A stretch of DNA of 64,000 nucleotides from Naegleria lovaniensis. Lineage: Eukaryota; Heterolobosea; Eutetramitea; Acrasida; Naegleriidae. Within the stretch, counting starts at the first letter, position 1. Every line of letters begins with the position of its first letter. Below are positions 54,401 to 64,000 of this stretch, piece by piece. The position numbers were made by a program, and so were the translations under genes. Location: contig NW_025407847.1 of the NCBI RefSeq assembly GCF_003324165.1, positions 278,219 through 342,218 of the forward strand, written 5' to 3'. The notes under the pieces were generated by a model. It worked only from the letters and a program-made list of their open reading frames with translations. It was not told where the DNA came from and did no database searches.

Positions 54401-57400
54401 TGGGCACCACAGAAACAATCTTTTCTACTTCAATAACTGTTTGGTTCGTTGTTGTATCATTCTTCACGACAACGATGACTGGAGGTCTTGCTGGTTGAAT
54501 AATTGGTATGGAAACAGTACCAGTCATGTTTTTACCTTGTGAATTGAATACAGCGAGTGACATGACAATGGAAGAACTTGAAGAAATGTAACCAGAAGTG
54601 GACATGGTAATGGCTGGTGAGAAGAGCAAGTTATTGGCACCTGTAGTAGCACCCGTCGTTGCACCCGTTGAGGTGTACATTGGAACGGCAGTTCCATTCA
54701 CATTAGCACTAACACGCCAATGATAGGTGAGCGGGGAGGAGCAATTTCCATCACAAAGTAAGAATGATTGAACAATGGTTTGATTGAGGGAAACTTTGGA
54801 AACAATGGCCTCAATGGATTGCCCAGCTTCAAGCTTTGTTCTGACGTACGCAGAGGGCAAACCAAATATTTCGAGAGATGGTACATTGACATCAATGATT
54901 GGAACTGGAAGAACTGTCAAGGTAAATTTCACAGCGTTGGAAAGTCGTGGAGGATATTTTTCACCATTATCATAGGTAACGTTTCCAAAGAAACTGTAGG
55001 TGGCGGGGGCCAATAACATGCTTGGATTAACAATAAGAATTCTGCTAGCTGTTTGATTCATGTAAATGGAAGCGTTCGTTACTCCGGTGCAGTTTTCACA
55101 CACCCAACTGAACGATAGTTTTGATGCATCTAGTCCTTCAAAGTCATTGGAAAATATCTCAATTTCCAAGTAGGTGATATTTTGATAAACTTTTTGTTGC
55201 GATTTCTTCAAGAAAATGGTTAAGGGCAAAGTGGTTACACTACAATCTGAAGCAGTAAATCCCTCTGAGCATGAGCATGTATCAAGCCCAACACAGGAAC
55301 CTTTTCCGTTACAAACATTGGTCATATTGGCTAGAATTGAGAAACAAGAGGGCATTTGACAGTTATTGTCATAGTATCCCTTTTGACAGCTACAAACATC
55401 AGGAGAGCTACAGGAGCCTTTTCCACTACATACTGAGCTGAGATTGGAAGCAATTCCAAAACATGAAGTGATGGAGCACGAGGAGCCAAACCATCCTGCA
55501 CTACAACTACAAGTATTAAAATCAATGCAGTGACCTTTTCCATTACATGCTGATGGAGAGGTTGAGTTAATTCCAAAACATTTGAAATCTTGGCAATTAG
55601 ATCCACTGTAATTTGGCAAACAAGAGCAATTGTTTGATGATAGACATGTTCCGTGACCACTACACACAGATGCGTTGGTGAAGAGACTTCCACTACATTC
55701 AAAGAATTGACAACGATCTCCATAATATCCGTTCAAGCAACTACAATTATTAAAATCAATGCAATGACCATGTCCATTACATGCCGAGGGAGAAGTTGAA
55801 TTCAATCCAAAGCATTGGAACTCTTGGCAATTGGGTCCACTGTAATTTGGCATGCAAGAACAGTTGTTTGGAGATTGACATGATCCGTGGCCGCTGCATA
55901 CATTGGAGGAATTGAAAGGAATGTTGCTGCAATTGTACATGTCACAAGCCATAGAATAGTATCCTGGTTTACAAATACACTGATTTGGTGACACACAAGT
56001 ACCCATATTGCATGACATGGAATCATTGAATAATTTTCCATTGCAATAGAAATATTCACACCGAGCTCCATAATAGCCTTGTGAGCAAGAGCATTGGTTT
56101 GGTCCAGAACAAGTACCCTTTCCACTGCATACTGACGAGTTTGAATATATTGTTCCTTGACAATCATGGAATTGGCAATTATCTCCGTAATATCCATTGA
56201 CACATGTACAATTGTCGGGAGCGAAGCAAGATCCCTTTCCACTACATACTGAACTATTGCTCGATGCGACGCCAAAGCATGAAGTAAGTGAGCACGAGGA
56301 GCCAAACCATCCTGCGTTACAACTGCAATTATTAAAATCAATGCAATGACCTTTTCCATTACATGCTGATGAAGAAGTTGAATTAATTCCAAAACAGTCG
56401 AAATCTTGGCAATTGGAGCCACTGTAATTTGGCAAACAAGAACAGTTATTTGGAGATTGACAGGTTCCGTGACCACTACACACTGAAGTGTTGGAGAAAA
56501 GACTTCCATGACATTCAAAGAATTGACAACGATCTCCATAATATCCATTCATGCAACTACAATTATTGGGTGTTGCACAAACACCATGTCCGCTGCAAAC
56601 ATAAGAGCTATTGTCCTTATGAATATCAAAGCAACTAAATTGATCACAATTTGGTCCATAATACTCTGTAGAGTTACAGGAACAATTGTTGTGGCTGTGA
56701 CACACTCCTCTTCCTGAACACACATTCGAGCTATTGTAGAGAACACCAAAGCAATTATATAAATCACAAGTGGCACCATAGAAATTGAATTTGCAAGAAC
56801 AATTATTTGGTCCTGTGCAGTCTCCATGTCCATTACAAACATTGGTGCTGTTTGAAGCAAGTCCGTAACACAAGTAATCCTAACAGGTAGGTCCAAAGAA
56901 ATTTCCACATTTACATTGGTTGGGAGCAACACAAGATCCCAATCCAACACAAACAGAGGCATTCGTGTAAACGACGCCATAGCAATCATACAATTCACAA
57001 GCTGCACCATAATATCCTGCACGACAGGTACAATTATCAGGCGACAGACAAGTACCATTTCCTGAACAAGCCATTGCGTTTTTAAATTCAAATCCAAAAC
57101 AATCGAACTCATTACAAAAATCTCCATAGTATCCTGCATCACAAGAACAGTTGTTGTAGGCAAAGCATGCACCATGTCCTGAACAAACATTCGATTGGTT
57201 GAAAAGAGTACCATTGCATTGATAGAGCTCACAATTGCTTCCATAGTATCCGTGCAAGCATGAGCAATTGTTGGGTTTCACACAAGCACCATTTCCGCTA
57301 CACACATTACCATCTGAGAACACAACTCCAGAGCAATTGAAAAATTCACAATTCATGCCATAATATCCTTCATTGCAGGTACAGTTATGGGGTGAAGAAC

Positions 57401-59933
57401 AAACACCATGACCTGAACAAGCTAGAGTATCATTATTTTCATGACCAAAACATTCATATTGAGAGCAATAAGTACCAAAATATTCAGCGTCACAGGTACA
57501 GTTATTGTAAGAATCACAGACACCATGGCCAGAACACACATTACTCATGTTGTACAAGACTGATCCACAGGTGTAGTATTGACAATTTGGACCATAATTT
57601 CCTAAATTGCAAGAGCAATGGTTGGGGCCAAGACATTGACCTGCTCCACTACACACTCCACTCTCTGAAAACTCAAATCCAAAGCAATCATAGTTTTCAC
57701 ACATGGACCCATAAAATCCATTCTTACAGGTACAATTATCTGGTGAAGAGCAAGTACCATTCGTGGAACAAACAAGAGTACTGTTATTTTCAATGCCAAA
57801 GCAGTAATAACTGGTGCAATACTTTCCATAGTAATCTTCTTGACAGGTACAATTGTTGTAAGAATTACAGGATCCATGACCGCCACAGACATATGAGGTA
57901 TTCGTGTGTGCAATACCATCACAAGTAAACAATTCACAATTATTGCCATAGTATCCAGTGTTGCAAGAGCAAGTGTTTGGACGAATACATTGACCTCTTC
58001 TCAAACAAACATCTGTCGAATTGTAGAGTAAACCAGAGCAGTCATAGAACTCACAATTCGTTCCATAATATCCCGTGTTGCAGGTACAATTGTTAAACGA
58101 GGAGCAAGTACCATTTCCAGAACAAACGGTTGGGTTTGTCTTGAGAATTCCATTGCAGCTAAAAATTTCACAATCTGAGCCACTATATCCACTATTACAG
58201 GTACAGTTATTAGGCGAAGAACAAACTCCATTACCTGAACAAACGTCAGATGCATTATAAACCTTTCCATTGCACTGATGATTTTCACAATTATTGCCAT
58301 AGTATCCAGTCTGACAAGAACAAGTATTAATTCCAGTGCATGTACCATGAGAAGAGCATACAGAGGTGCTATTGAAAATGATGCCATTACAATTCCAAGC
58401 CTCACAATTCGATCCATATCTTCCTTCATTACATGAACAAGTGTCAGGAGCAGTACAGGTACCAACTCCAGAGCATACTGTTCCAACCAAAGTTTTGCTT
58501 ATTCCGTTACAATTCCAACTGTCACAAGTCGATCCATAATAACCTGTGCTGCACTGACAAACATCTGTGTGGAGACACTTGCCATGTCCGCTACAAACGG
58601 AAGGATTTGAATTCAAAACAGAGTAACAATAATGAGTTTCACAATTGGAACCCGAATATCCTCCATTACAGATACAATAATTTGGTGAGTAACATGTACC
58701 ATGTCCAGAACAAACATAGGTGGTATTGGTCGATTTGATGGAATTGCAGCTCCATTCATTACAGTAAGTTCCTTCGTAATTTCCTGAACATGTGCATGTG
58801 TTTGGTCCAGTACACGATCCATGATTACTGCAAACACCATACGAGTATTGATAGATACCATTGCAAACATTGTATTCACATCTGGAACCACCAGTACCTG
58901 AAATACATGAGCACGAGTGAGGACTTGTACAATTTCCTCTTCCACTACAAACTGTTGGATCGGTGGCATTCAGTCCCCAACACACAGGAGTTGAGCATTG
59001 ACTATCCACCCACGCATAGTAGGAAGGTTTGCTTGAGTCGGCAGTTCCTGTATCCCAGCATCGAATAGCATCTGCACTGTAGATGGCTACAAGACCATTC
59101 GCTTCTAACACTAATCGGAAAGGTGCTGTTTGACCTTCACACGCTGGATTGATTTCTCGTACGAGTACATTGTTTCCATAAATAGCGAGTCTGCCTGTGG
59201 ATTCCAACCTTAATTCATAGGGAGCTGATCCTTGTCTAGGTGTGTTGTTGATATCACCAAAATGTTCAAATATCGAATTTTGTTTGTTATCAAGGTGTCA
59301 TGTCCATTGAATTTTGATGTCCATCGTGAATAAGCATGATCATTTAAGAACCACACATTATAGAAAAACCAATCAAGTCATCATGATTGCTAAAGTAAAA
59401 TATAAAACCTACTTGTGAGTGCCGCTCATCCAGTACGGATAAGAGCCCGCAGTGTTGTCATAGAGAACTAAATTTCCATAAGGTTGCATTTGTAAATAAT
59501 AGTAATTACTGTAGAGGGTCAATGAATTTCCGCCATAGAGAATATTGCTTCCATCTGATTTTAACATATTGTTAGAATTCATGTCGTTGCAATAACAAGT
59601 ATCAGCGCCTGTACAAAATCCGTGACCAGTACAAACACTGGCATCATTCCACGCCTTTGAAAAACAGGTTTGAGCATTGACGCTTGGTAGCAAGTTTGAA
59701 AACTGAGAAAAGTAATGTTGGAAGTCATAACTATGGAAGAAAAGGAATCTAGAGGGTTCAGCGTCGTCTTCATGATGATGGCCTTGATAACTTGACACTA
59801 GAGACGAGGAACAACTCTTGTATTGATGTATGGACACATAGGATATCATGGCATTAAGTACTAGCACTACTAGAAAGGAGCCATACAACATGTTTATACA
59901 AAACATGATGGTTCCATGGGAAGAGTTGGCCAT
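51411..59933 (-). CDS. giant lectin/EGF-repeat adhesion-type 7TM receptor with a C-terminal RGS domain, one in-frame TAG
   Basis: The exons are complement(51411..59235, 59413..59933), about 2,780 codons; the intron joins MSGTH-KQGSAPYEL. In order: a signal/anchor helix, one EGF module and a bulb-lectin-like domain (LYSNYYYLQMQPYGNLVLYD). Then come 32 EGF-like modules (about 55.23-59.0 kb) and a REJ/GAIN-like region. A GPS-like motif (CACTHTTMFSTFL) precedes seven TM helices (about 52.05-53.09 kb). The protein ends in an RGS domain (GYHLFEAFCEKEFSLENIYLY ... SRFVFSPEYVTF, in parts). The module spacing C-x-x-Y-x-C is kept across 56880-56882, where TAG replaces the residue after Cys. The rest is intact, so this is a fresh nonsense allele, a sequence error or read-through. 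It is likely a phagocytic or adhesion receptor that damps its own G protein. Confidence 0.85.
55400..56540 (-). repeat. recent internal duplication of a three-module EGF block
   Basis: The modules around 55.41-55.70 kb and 56.24-56.53 kb are nearly identical. They share CFGINST-S-SACNGKGHCIDFN, SAGWFGSSCS and the FGxAS-x-x-SSVCSGKGSC pattern. A third partial copy with NGHGHCIDFN is at about 55.74-55.83 kb. The match extends to DNA, so it is young compared with the other EGF modules. Confidence 0.8.
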
Positions 59934-60886
59934 CTTGGAATGAAGATGATGACTTCAATGAATTATTGTTCAAATTGACACACGCGAAATTTTGAGTGTC
60001 AACCAACTCGGTCTCGCAATATTGTTGATATTCTAGTTGAGAATCGCTATTCCTCTACTTTTAGTATGTTGAGAGGTGTTGACACCAGATTTCTTTGTTT
60101 CTCTCCTTTGGGGTGAGAGGTGTCGATGATTGCAACGTTTTTTTTTAAAGTAATTCGATAATGTTGCTGCTGCTCATGTAGTTTTGAGGCGCAAGTTTTG
60201 TATTAGTAAAAATTGTATTATTTAGCACCAACAAAACCGGAACATGTCGTAGAGATTTGTCACTTGTCGAATATATATGCGAGGTCACCTCAGAATTCAA
60301 CGGTCGCAGTGCTCATTGGCTTGAGGTCATTGTGTTCAACTGGACTCGTGAAGTCTCTATCTCCAAGTCATTTCACTTGCATTGATTTTTCATTGTCGCT
60401 CCTCTGGGTCTTTATTACATGACTTGATGTACAGTTGACCCGAGAGCGAGTAGAAGATTCCTCTGTTTCTAGAATGAACATTTTCAACTCGTAAATTCTG
60501 CTTATATTACAGCATTCATCCCTCTGGCTACAGCATTCTCCGAAACTCGGGTAGAGAGCAAGTTTACAACAACAGGCAGTTTCTCGTTGCTTGATCCTCC
60601 GAAGACCCGGAAGACAAACAACATCTCAAAAAATATCTGTGCCACATTTTTTTCTCAGCAAGCTCTTTTGATCATCGTGGAAGCAAGAGCGTTGAAGAAA
60701 TTTCATTGTTTTTCAACGAATTAATTTTGCTTCAAGTTTAATTCATTTCATTGCTTTTAAACAATCATAGGAGAGTTTTGTCATCATTAGCAGAGTGTAA
60801 ATAATAATTTTTGATTTCGGTTCTGTGCCATCATTTCAATCATCACCCGAGAGCATCAAAAGGTGGAACATAGCAATGCGTATGAA
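59934..60886. other. intergenic divergent region, no gene seen
   Basis: These 953 bp lie between the start codons of the giant receptor and the mitochondrial carrier. An open frame of 69 codons at 60213-60422 has no supporting feature. I see no RNA gene or notable repeat; long 5' UTRs and promoters are likely. Confidence 0.45.
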
Positions 60887-62096
60887 ATGGGAAAAGGTCA
60901 AGATATGCACGAAATTAATCAAGAAAAAGAAAGATCCATTAATGTTATTGGTCATGATGTAACTGCCTCCAATTCAGCTGTAGCAGCCAGTGTGTTGAAT
61001 TCCGAAGACGCTACTTCGTTATTTGTTGAGTATCAACAACAACAAGGCCTAGATGGTAAACCTGCTCTAGGAGATGGCAACAACCATACGGCATCTTTCG
61101 AAGCCATGCCTTTTTGGAAAGATTTTGTAGCTGGCAACATTGGTGGAATGTGTGGAATATTGGCAGGTCATCCCTTTGACACTCTGAAAGGTAAGTGGAA
61201 AAATCACATTCACATTTTGGAATATCTTACATTCTCGTTAATGTGTAATGAAATTTGGCATTTCAAACGAAATGCATTTTCCTTTCATCAAAATTATTCC
61301 TAACACAGTTCGTATTCAAACACAACCACAAAAGTATAACGGAGATATTTTCAATACCTTGTACAGAATTGTTAGAAATGAAGGAATACATGGCCTTTAT
61401 AAAGGACTTGCATCACCATTACTTGGAGTTGGAATTTTAAATTCCATCATTTTTGGTGTTTATGGAAACACAATGAGAGCTCTTGATGAGTATCGTGGTA
61501 GAAATAGAGGAGTAATAACGAGCGATTTTCTATATTATGGAGATGTATTTCTTGCAGGTTCATTTGCAGGCTTGATCAATTGTCCGATTTGTAGTCCTCT
61601 CGAACTTGTAAAAACTAGATTACAAATCCAGGATCAATCGAAACTTGATCTGTCGAAACGATATTATACAGGACCTTTGGATTGCTTTATCAAAACTTGG
61701 AAATCAAATGGTATTCGAGGTATTTACAAAGGTTTTAACTCAACTCTAGTTAGAGACGTGCCAAGCTATGGCGCTTATTTTGTAATGTATGAATATTTAA
61801 AGGAAAGGTATGGAGAAGATCCACTAGCACTGTTTTTAAGTGGTGGTTTTGCTGGCATTGGTTGTTGGTATTTATCCTATTGGTCAGATGCCATAAAATC
61901 ACGTATCCAAGCTCTTCCAGATCCACCACAAGTTGGACATGACAAATATAAGGGATTTATTGATTGTTGCATAAAGAGTTATAAGGCTGAAGGCTATATG
62001 GTGTTTTTCAGAGGATTGAATTCATCCATTGTGAGAGCATTTCCACTGAATGCTGTAACGTTTTTGGCTTATGAAACAGCAATGAAAATTTTGTAG
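60887..62096 (+). CDS. mitochondrial carrier, carnitine/acylcarnitine-type (SLC25)
   Basis: This is a probable inner-membrane exchanger. The exons are 60887..61190 and 61309..62096 (363 residues), joined at DTLK-VRIQTQP. The start is the first ATG of the frame. A 75-residue hydrophilic leader precedes three homologous repeats. The signatures are PFDTLKVRIQ, SPLELVKTRLQIQ and WSDAIKSRIQ; in the third the invariant Pro is Trp. GLYKGLASPLLGVGILNSIIF, GIYKGFNSTLVRDVPSYGAYF and FFRGLNSSIVRAFPLNAVTF (all partial blocks) are closest in my memory to SLC25A20/A29-type carriers. The substrate is therefore inferred, not shown. Confidence 0.88.
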
Positions 62097-62182
62097 GGGG
62101 CTTTTGTGTACAATAACATCATCAGTTGAGTGTTCAGTTAAATTTTAAAGCATTGCCTTTGCATCGGAACAAGTCCAAAAAA

Positions 62183-62980
62183 ATGTCGATCATCTTACAT
62201 CATCCTTCGACGCTTGTGATTGACTCTGCCATCAGAGATTGGGTTCTTTTACCCATTGTTATTTTCATGTTGTTATTTAGTATTTTACGACACTATGCTA
62301 CATTGTACTTCCGTAGTAATAAGGAACCTCCGGTTGACAAATTTACACATTCACAAACGTTACTAAAAGGGCAAATGTTATCTCGTAATTTTAATTATAT
62401 TCCTCACCAAAGCTTTCAATTAAAGAAAGCCTTTTTCAATAGAGAGAATGGAGGAGAATTTAGGAAAAAGATTGAAACCAATGCTTTATCGGCCATGGCA
62501 GATCCTTCCAACATGACTGAAATGATGAAAAACAATGTTCAAACAATGGTTCCGAATCTTGTCATGTTTGGTTGGATTTACTTCTTCTATGCTGGTTTCG
62601 TGATTGCAAAATTTCCATTCCCACTCTCTGACAGATTCCGAGCCATGGTACAACGAGGTATTGAGCTTCAATCTCTTGAAACTTCTTACGTTACTTCAGC
62701 TTCCATGTACTTTTTAATTTTGTTCGGAGTGAAGGGCGTTCTTTCATTATTATTGGGTGATAATGTTGCAGATGAGGCTCAATTAATGGCCAATTCCAAT
62801 CCTCTCACTATGGGTCAAATGGGAGCTGCGCCAGGAACAAATCCCATGCTCATGATGGATTTTGGTAAGGCCTTTGAGAGCGAGAAAGATAATCTTGAAC
62901 TGATTCAACACAGTCATCAACCTATGCAAGAGGCGGAGCAAAATCTGTTGAGCAAATGGAAAGCTGGCAGTAGCTTATGA
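62183..62980 (+). CDS. EMC3: ER membrane protein complex subunit 3
   Basis: This is an insertase-type subunit (Oxa1 superfamily) of the EMC, which places tail-anchored and multipass proteins in the ER. It has 265 residues and is intronless; the start is the first ATG of the frame. The N-terminal IRDWVLLPIVIFMLLFSILRH is TM1. QTLLKGQMLSRNFNYIP, the amphipathic ENGGEFRK and the Met-rich ADPSNMTEMMKNNVQTMVPN are typical. TM2 FGWIYFFYAGFVIAKFPFPL and TM3 near SASMYFLILFGVKGVLSLLLG follow. The length matches the human protein (261). It follows the carrier gene by 86 bp on the same strand. Confidence 0.95.
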   Translation: MSIILHHPSTLVIDSAIRDWVLLPIVIFMLLFSILRHYATLYFRSNKEPPVDKFTHSQTLLKGQMLSRNFNYIPHQSFQLKKAFFNRENGGEFRKKIETNALSAMADPSNMTEMMKNNVQTMVPNLVMFGWIYFFYAGFVIAKFPFPLSDRFRAMVQRGIELQSLETSYVTSASMYFLILFGVKGVLSLLLGDNVADEAQLMANSNPLTMGQMGAAPGTNPMLMMDFGKAFESEKDNLELIQHSHQPMQEAEQNLLSKWKAGSSL

Positions 62981-63067
62981 ATATTTTGTAACACACTAAA
63001 CAATAATATAATTGGATGACCTCTATTAAAAGAATCGCGAATTTTGAAGATATTTTGAATTGAAAAA

Positions 63068-64000
63068 ATGAATTCATCATCAAGGCACACAAAAACATCA
63101 CACATGGGAGCGACCATACTGATTCTAGTGGTCCTAACGATATTCCTACTTCACCATGTTGTCACATGTGCATCCCTCTCTTCTGTTGAGACGAACGCTG
63201 ACGAATCATTTGATATTTTTGTAAGTTTCACCTAGTTGAATATTGGAATTGACAATTTCTTTGAATCTACCCATCCATTTCCTTGCAACAGGTTTTTGCA
63301 TTGACTTGGCCCGGAAGTGCATGCTATTCACTGTCGCCTTGTTCCGTTCCTAAGGGCATTTCTGACTTTACGTAAGTAATTTTCATCTTTTGGAAGATGT
63401 GCTTGATTGTTTTTTCAAATTAATTTTTATTGTGATGATTTGTATTGACCTGACACACAATTTCAACAAATTTTAGAATTCATGGTTTATGGCCAAACAA
63501 ACTTGTAGGGAAATTAGGTCCTTTTTATTGCAATGCTCCTCGGTTTAATTATTCTCTCATTCAAGACATGAAGACTGATTTGGATAAATATTGGACTGGT
63601 ACGTAAATCAATCAATTGGAAAAGATAAGTTTCTAACTATATGGACTCACAGATTACAAAAATGCTGCTCCTGGATTATGGCAACACGAATATGAAAAAC
63701 ATGGTTCATGTGCCTATCAGTTACCTCAATTTTCATCCAATGCAGTTCAAGATTATTTTAAAAATTCAATTAATCTTAGGAAAAGTATGAAAGATATTGT
63801 CAAATCATTGCAACAATATTCAATTACGCCCTCAAATACTACTTTTTATAGCATTTCTTCATTGAAAGACGCTTTTAAAAATTCAGGATTTGGTCGACCA
63901 GCTTTGGTGTGTTTTAATCAAACCATTTTATCAGAAGTGAGATTTTGTACGGATAAGAATTTAACATTTATTGATTGTCCAACACAAATTGGAGATTCAT
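63068..64000 (+). CDS. RNase T2 family ribonuclease (partial)
   Basis: This is a secreted or lysosomal acid endoribonuclease. The exons are 63068..63220, 63292..63371, 63477..63598 and 63653..>64000; the introns are 71, 105 and 54 nt. A signal peptide (ATILILVVLTIFLLHHVVTCA, partly) is followed by FALTWPGSACYS. The two catalytic boxes are CAS I IHGLWPN, split just upstream by an intron, and CAS II WQHEYEKHGSC. The catalytic His, Glu and His are all present. The C-terminus lies beyond the window. In a bacterivore it probably digests prey RNA. Confidence 0.93.

Noticed and set aside
55331-58486. Several minus-strand open frames of 115-248 codons inside the EGF array
   Set aside because: They are +1/+2 frame shadows of the Cys-rich repeats. 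They lack real motifs, and their periodicity follows the EGF modules.
55230-59000. Regular repeats of about 110 bp considered as a CRISPR array or satellite
   Set aside because: The repeats are coding EGF modules with diverged sequence, no uniform direct repeat and no spacers; the genome is eukaryotic.
60213-60422. 69-codon open frame in the 59.9-60.9 kb gap
   Set aside because: No motif, splice context or codon pattern like the neighbours.

Overview
The window is eukaryotic nuclear DNA from a gene-dense, AT-rich protist. I place it in Heterolobosea, most likely Naegleria. This is inference from short GT-AG introns (41-253 nt in the models below), tight gene packing on both strands, a bacterivorous-amoeba gene set, and a Fanzor gene, a family reported from Naegleria. 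The standard code fits everything, except one TGA that is best read as selenocysteine.

Layout. 1-6400: a beta-adaptin (AP-4-like) divergent from a VHS-GAT adaptor, then 14-3-3 and a Ras GTPase. 6600-10470: a decayed patch with two tandem disrupted genes for GPI-anchor-like surface proteins and a broken hypothetical gene. 10.7-20.2 kb: an RCC1-EGF membrane protein, glycerol-3-phosphate dehydrogenase, an HSD10-like short-chain dehydrogenase and a helical-solenoid protein. 20.5-26.6 kb: selenocysteine thioredoxin reductase with a SECIS element, a SNIP1-like FHA protein, a DEDDh exonuclease with a Ku-binding-like N-terminus, and an F-box/Ras-like fusion. 26.6-29.0 kb: an intact Fanzor-type RNA-guided nuclease gene flanked by repeats, with a likely guide-RNA region after its stop. 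29.0-43.2 kb: a CHASE-PAS-RGS sensor, an unrecognised TM protein, a TPR protein, a MAP kinase kinase, a GST-like protein, ferroportin and acyloxyacyl hydrolase. 43.4-51.0 kb: a beta-helix receptor kinase, USP14/Ubp6, a SUMO-like protein and an ABHD hydrolase. 51.4-60 kb: a giant lectin/EGF/7TM/RGS receptor carrying one in-frame TAG. 60.9-64 kb: a mitochondrial carrier, EMC3 and a partial RNase T2.

Three observations stand out. (1) The Fanzor locus looks like a complete, recently mobile RNA-guided nuclease element. (2) Four microexons of 4, 6, 8 and 8 nt are required to rebuild conserved protein motifs in three genes, including two consecutive ones in ferroportin. (3) Thioredoxin reductase ends in Gly-Cys-Sec-Gly, and a well-formed SECIS lies in its 3' UTR.

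Signalling is prominent: an RGS domain is fused both to a PAS sensor and to a 7TM adhesion-type receptor, alongside Ras, MKK, 14-3-3 and a TKL receptor kinase. All exon boundaries were inferred by eye from reading frame, splice-site fit and family motifs. No search or fold was run.
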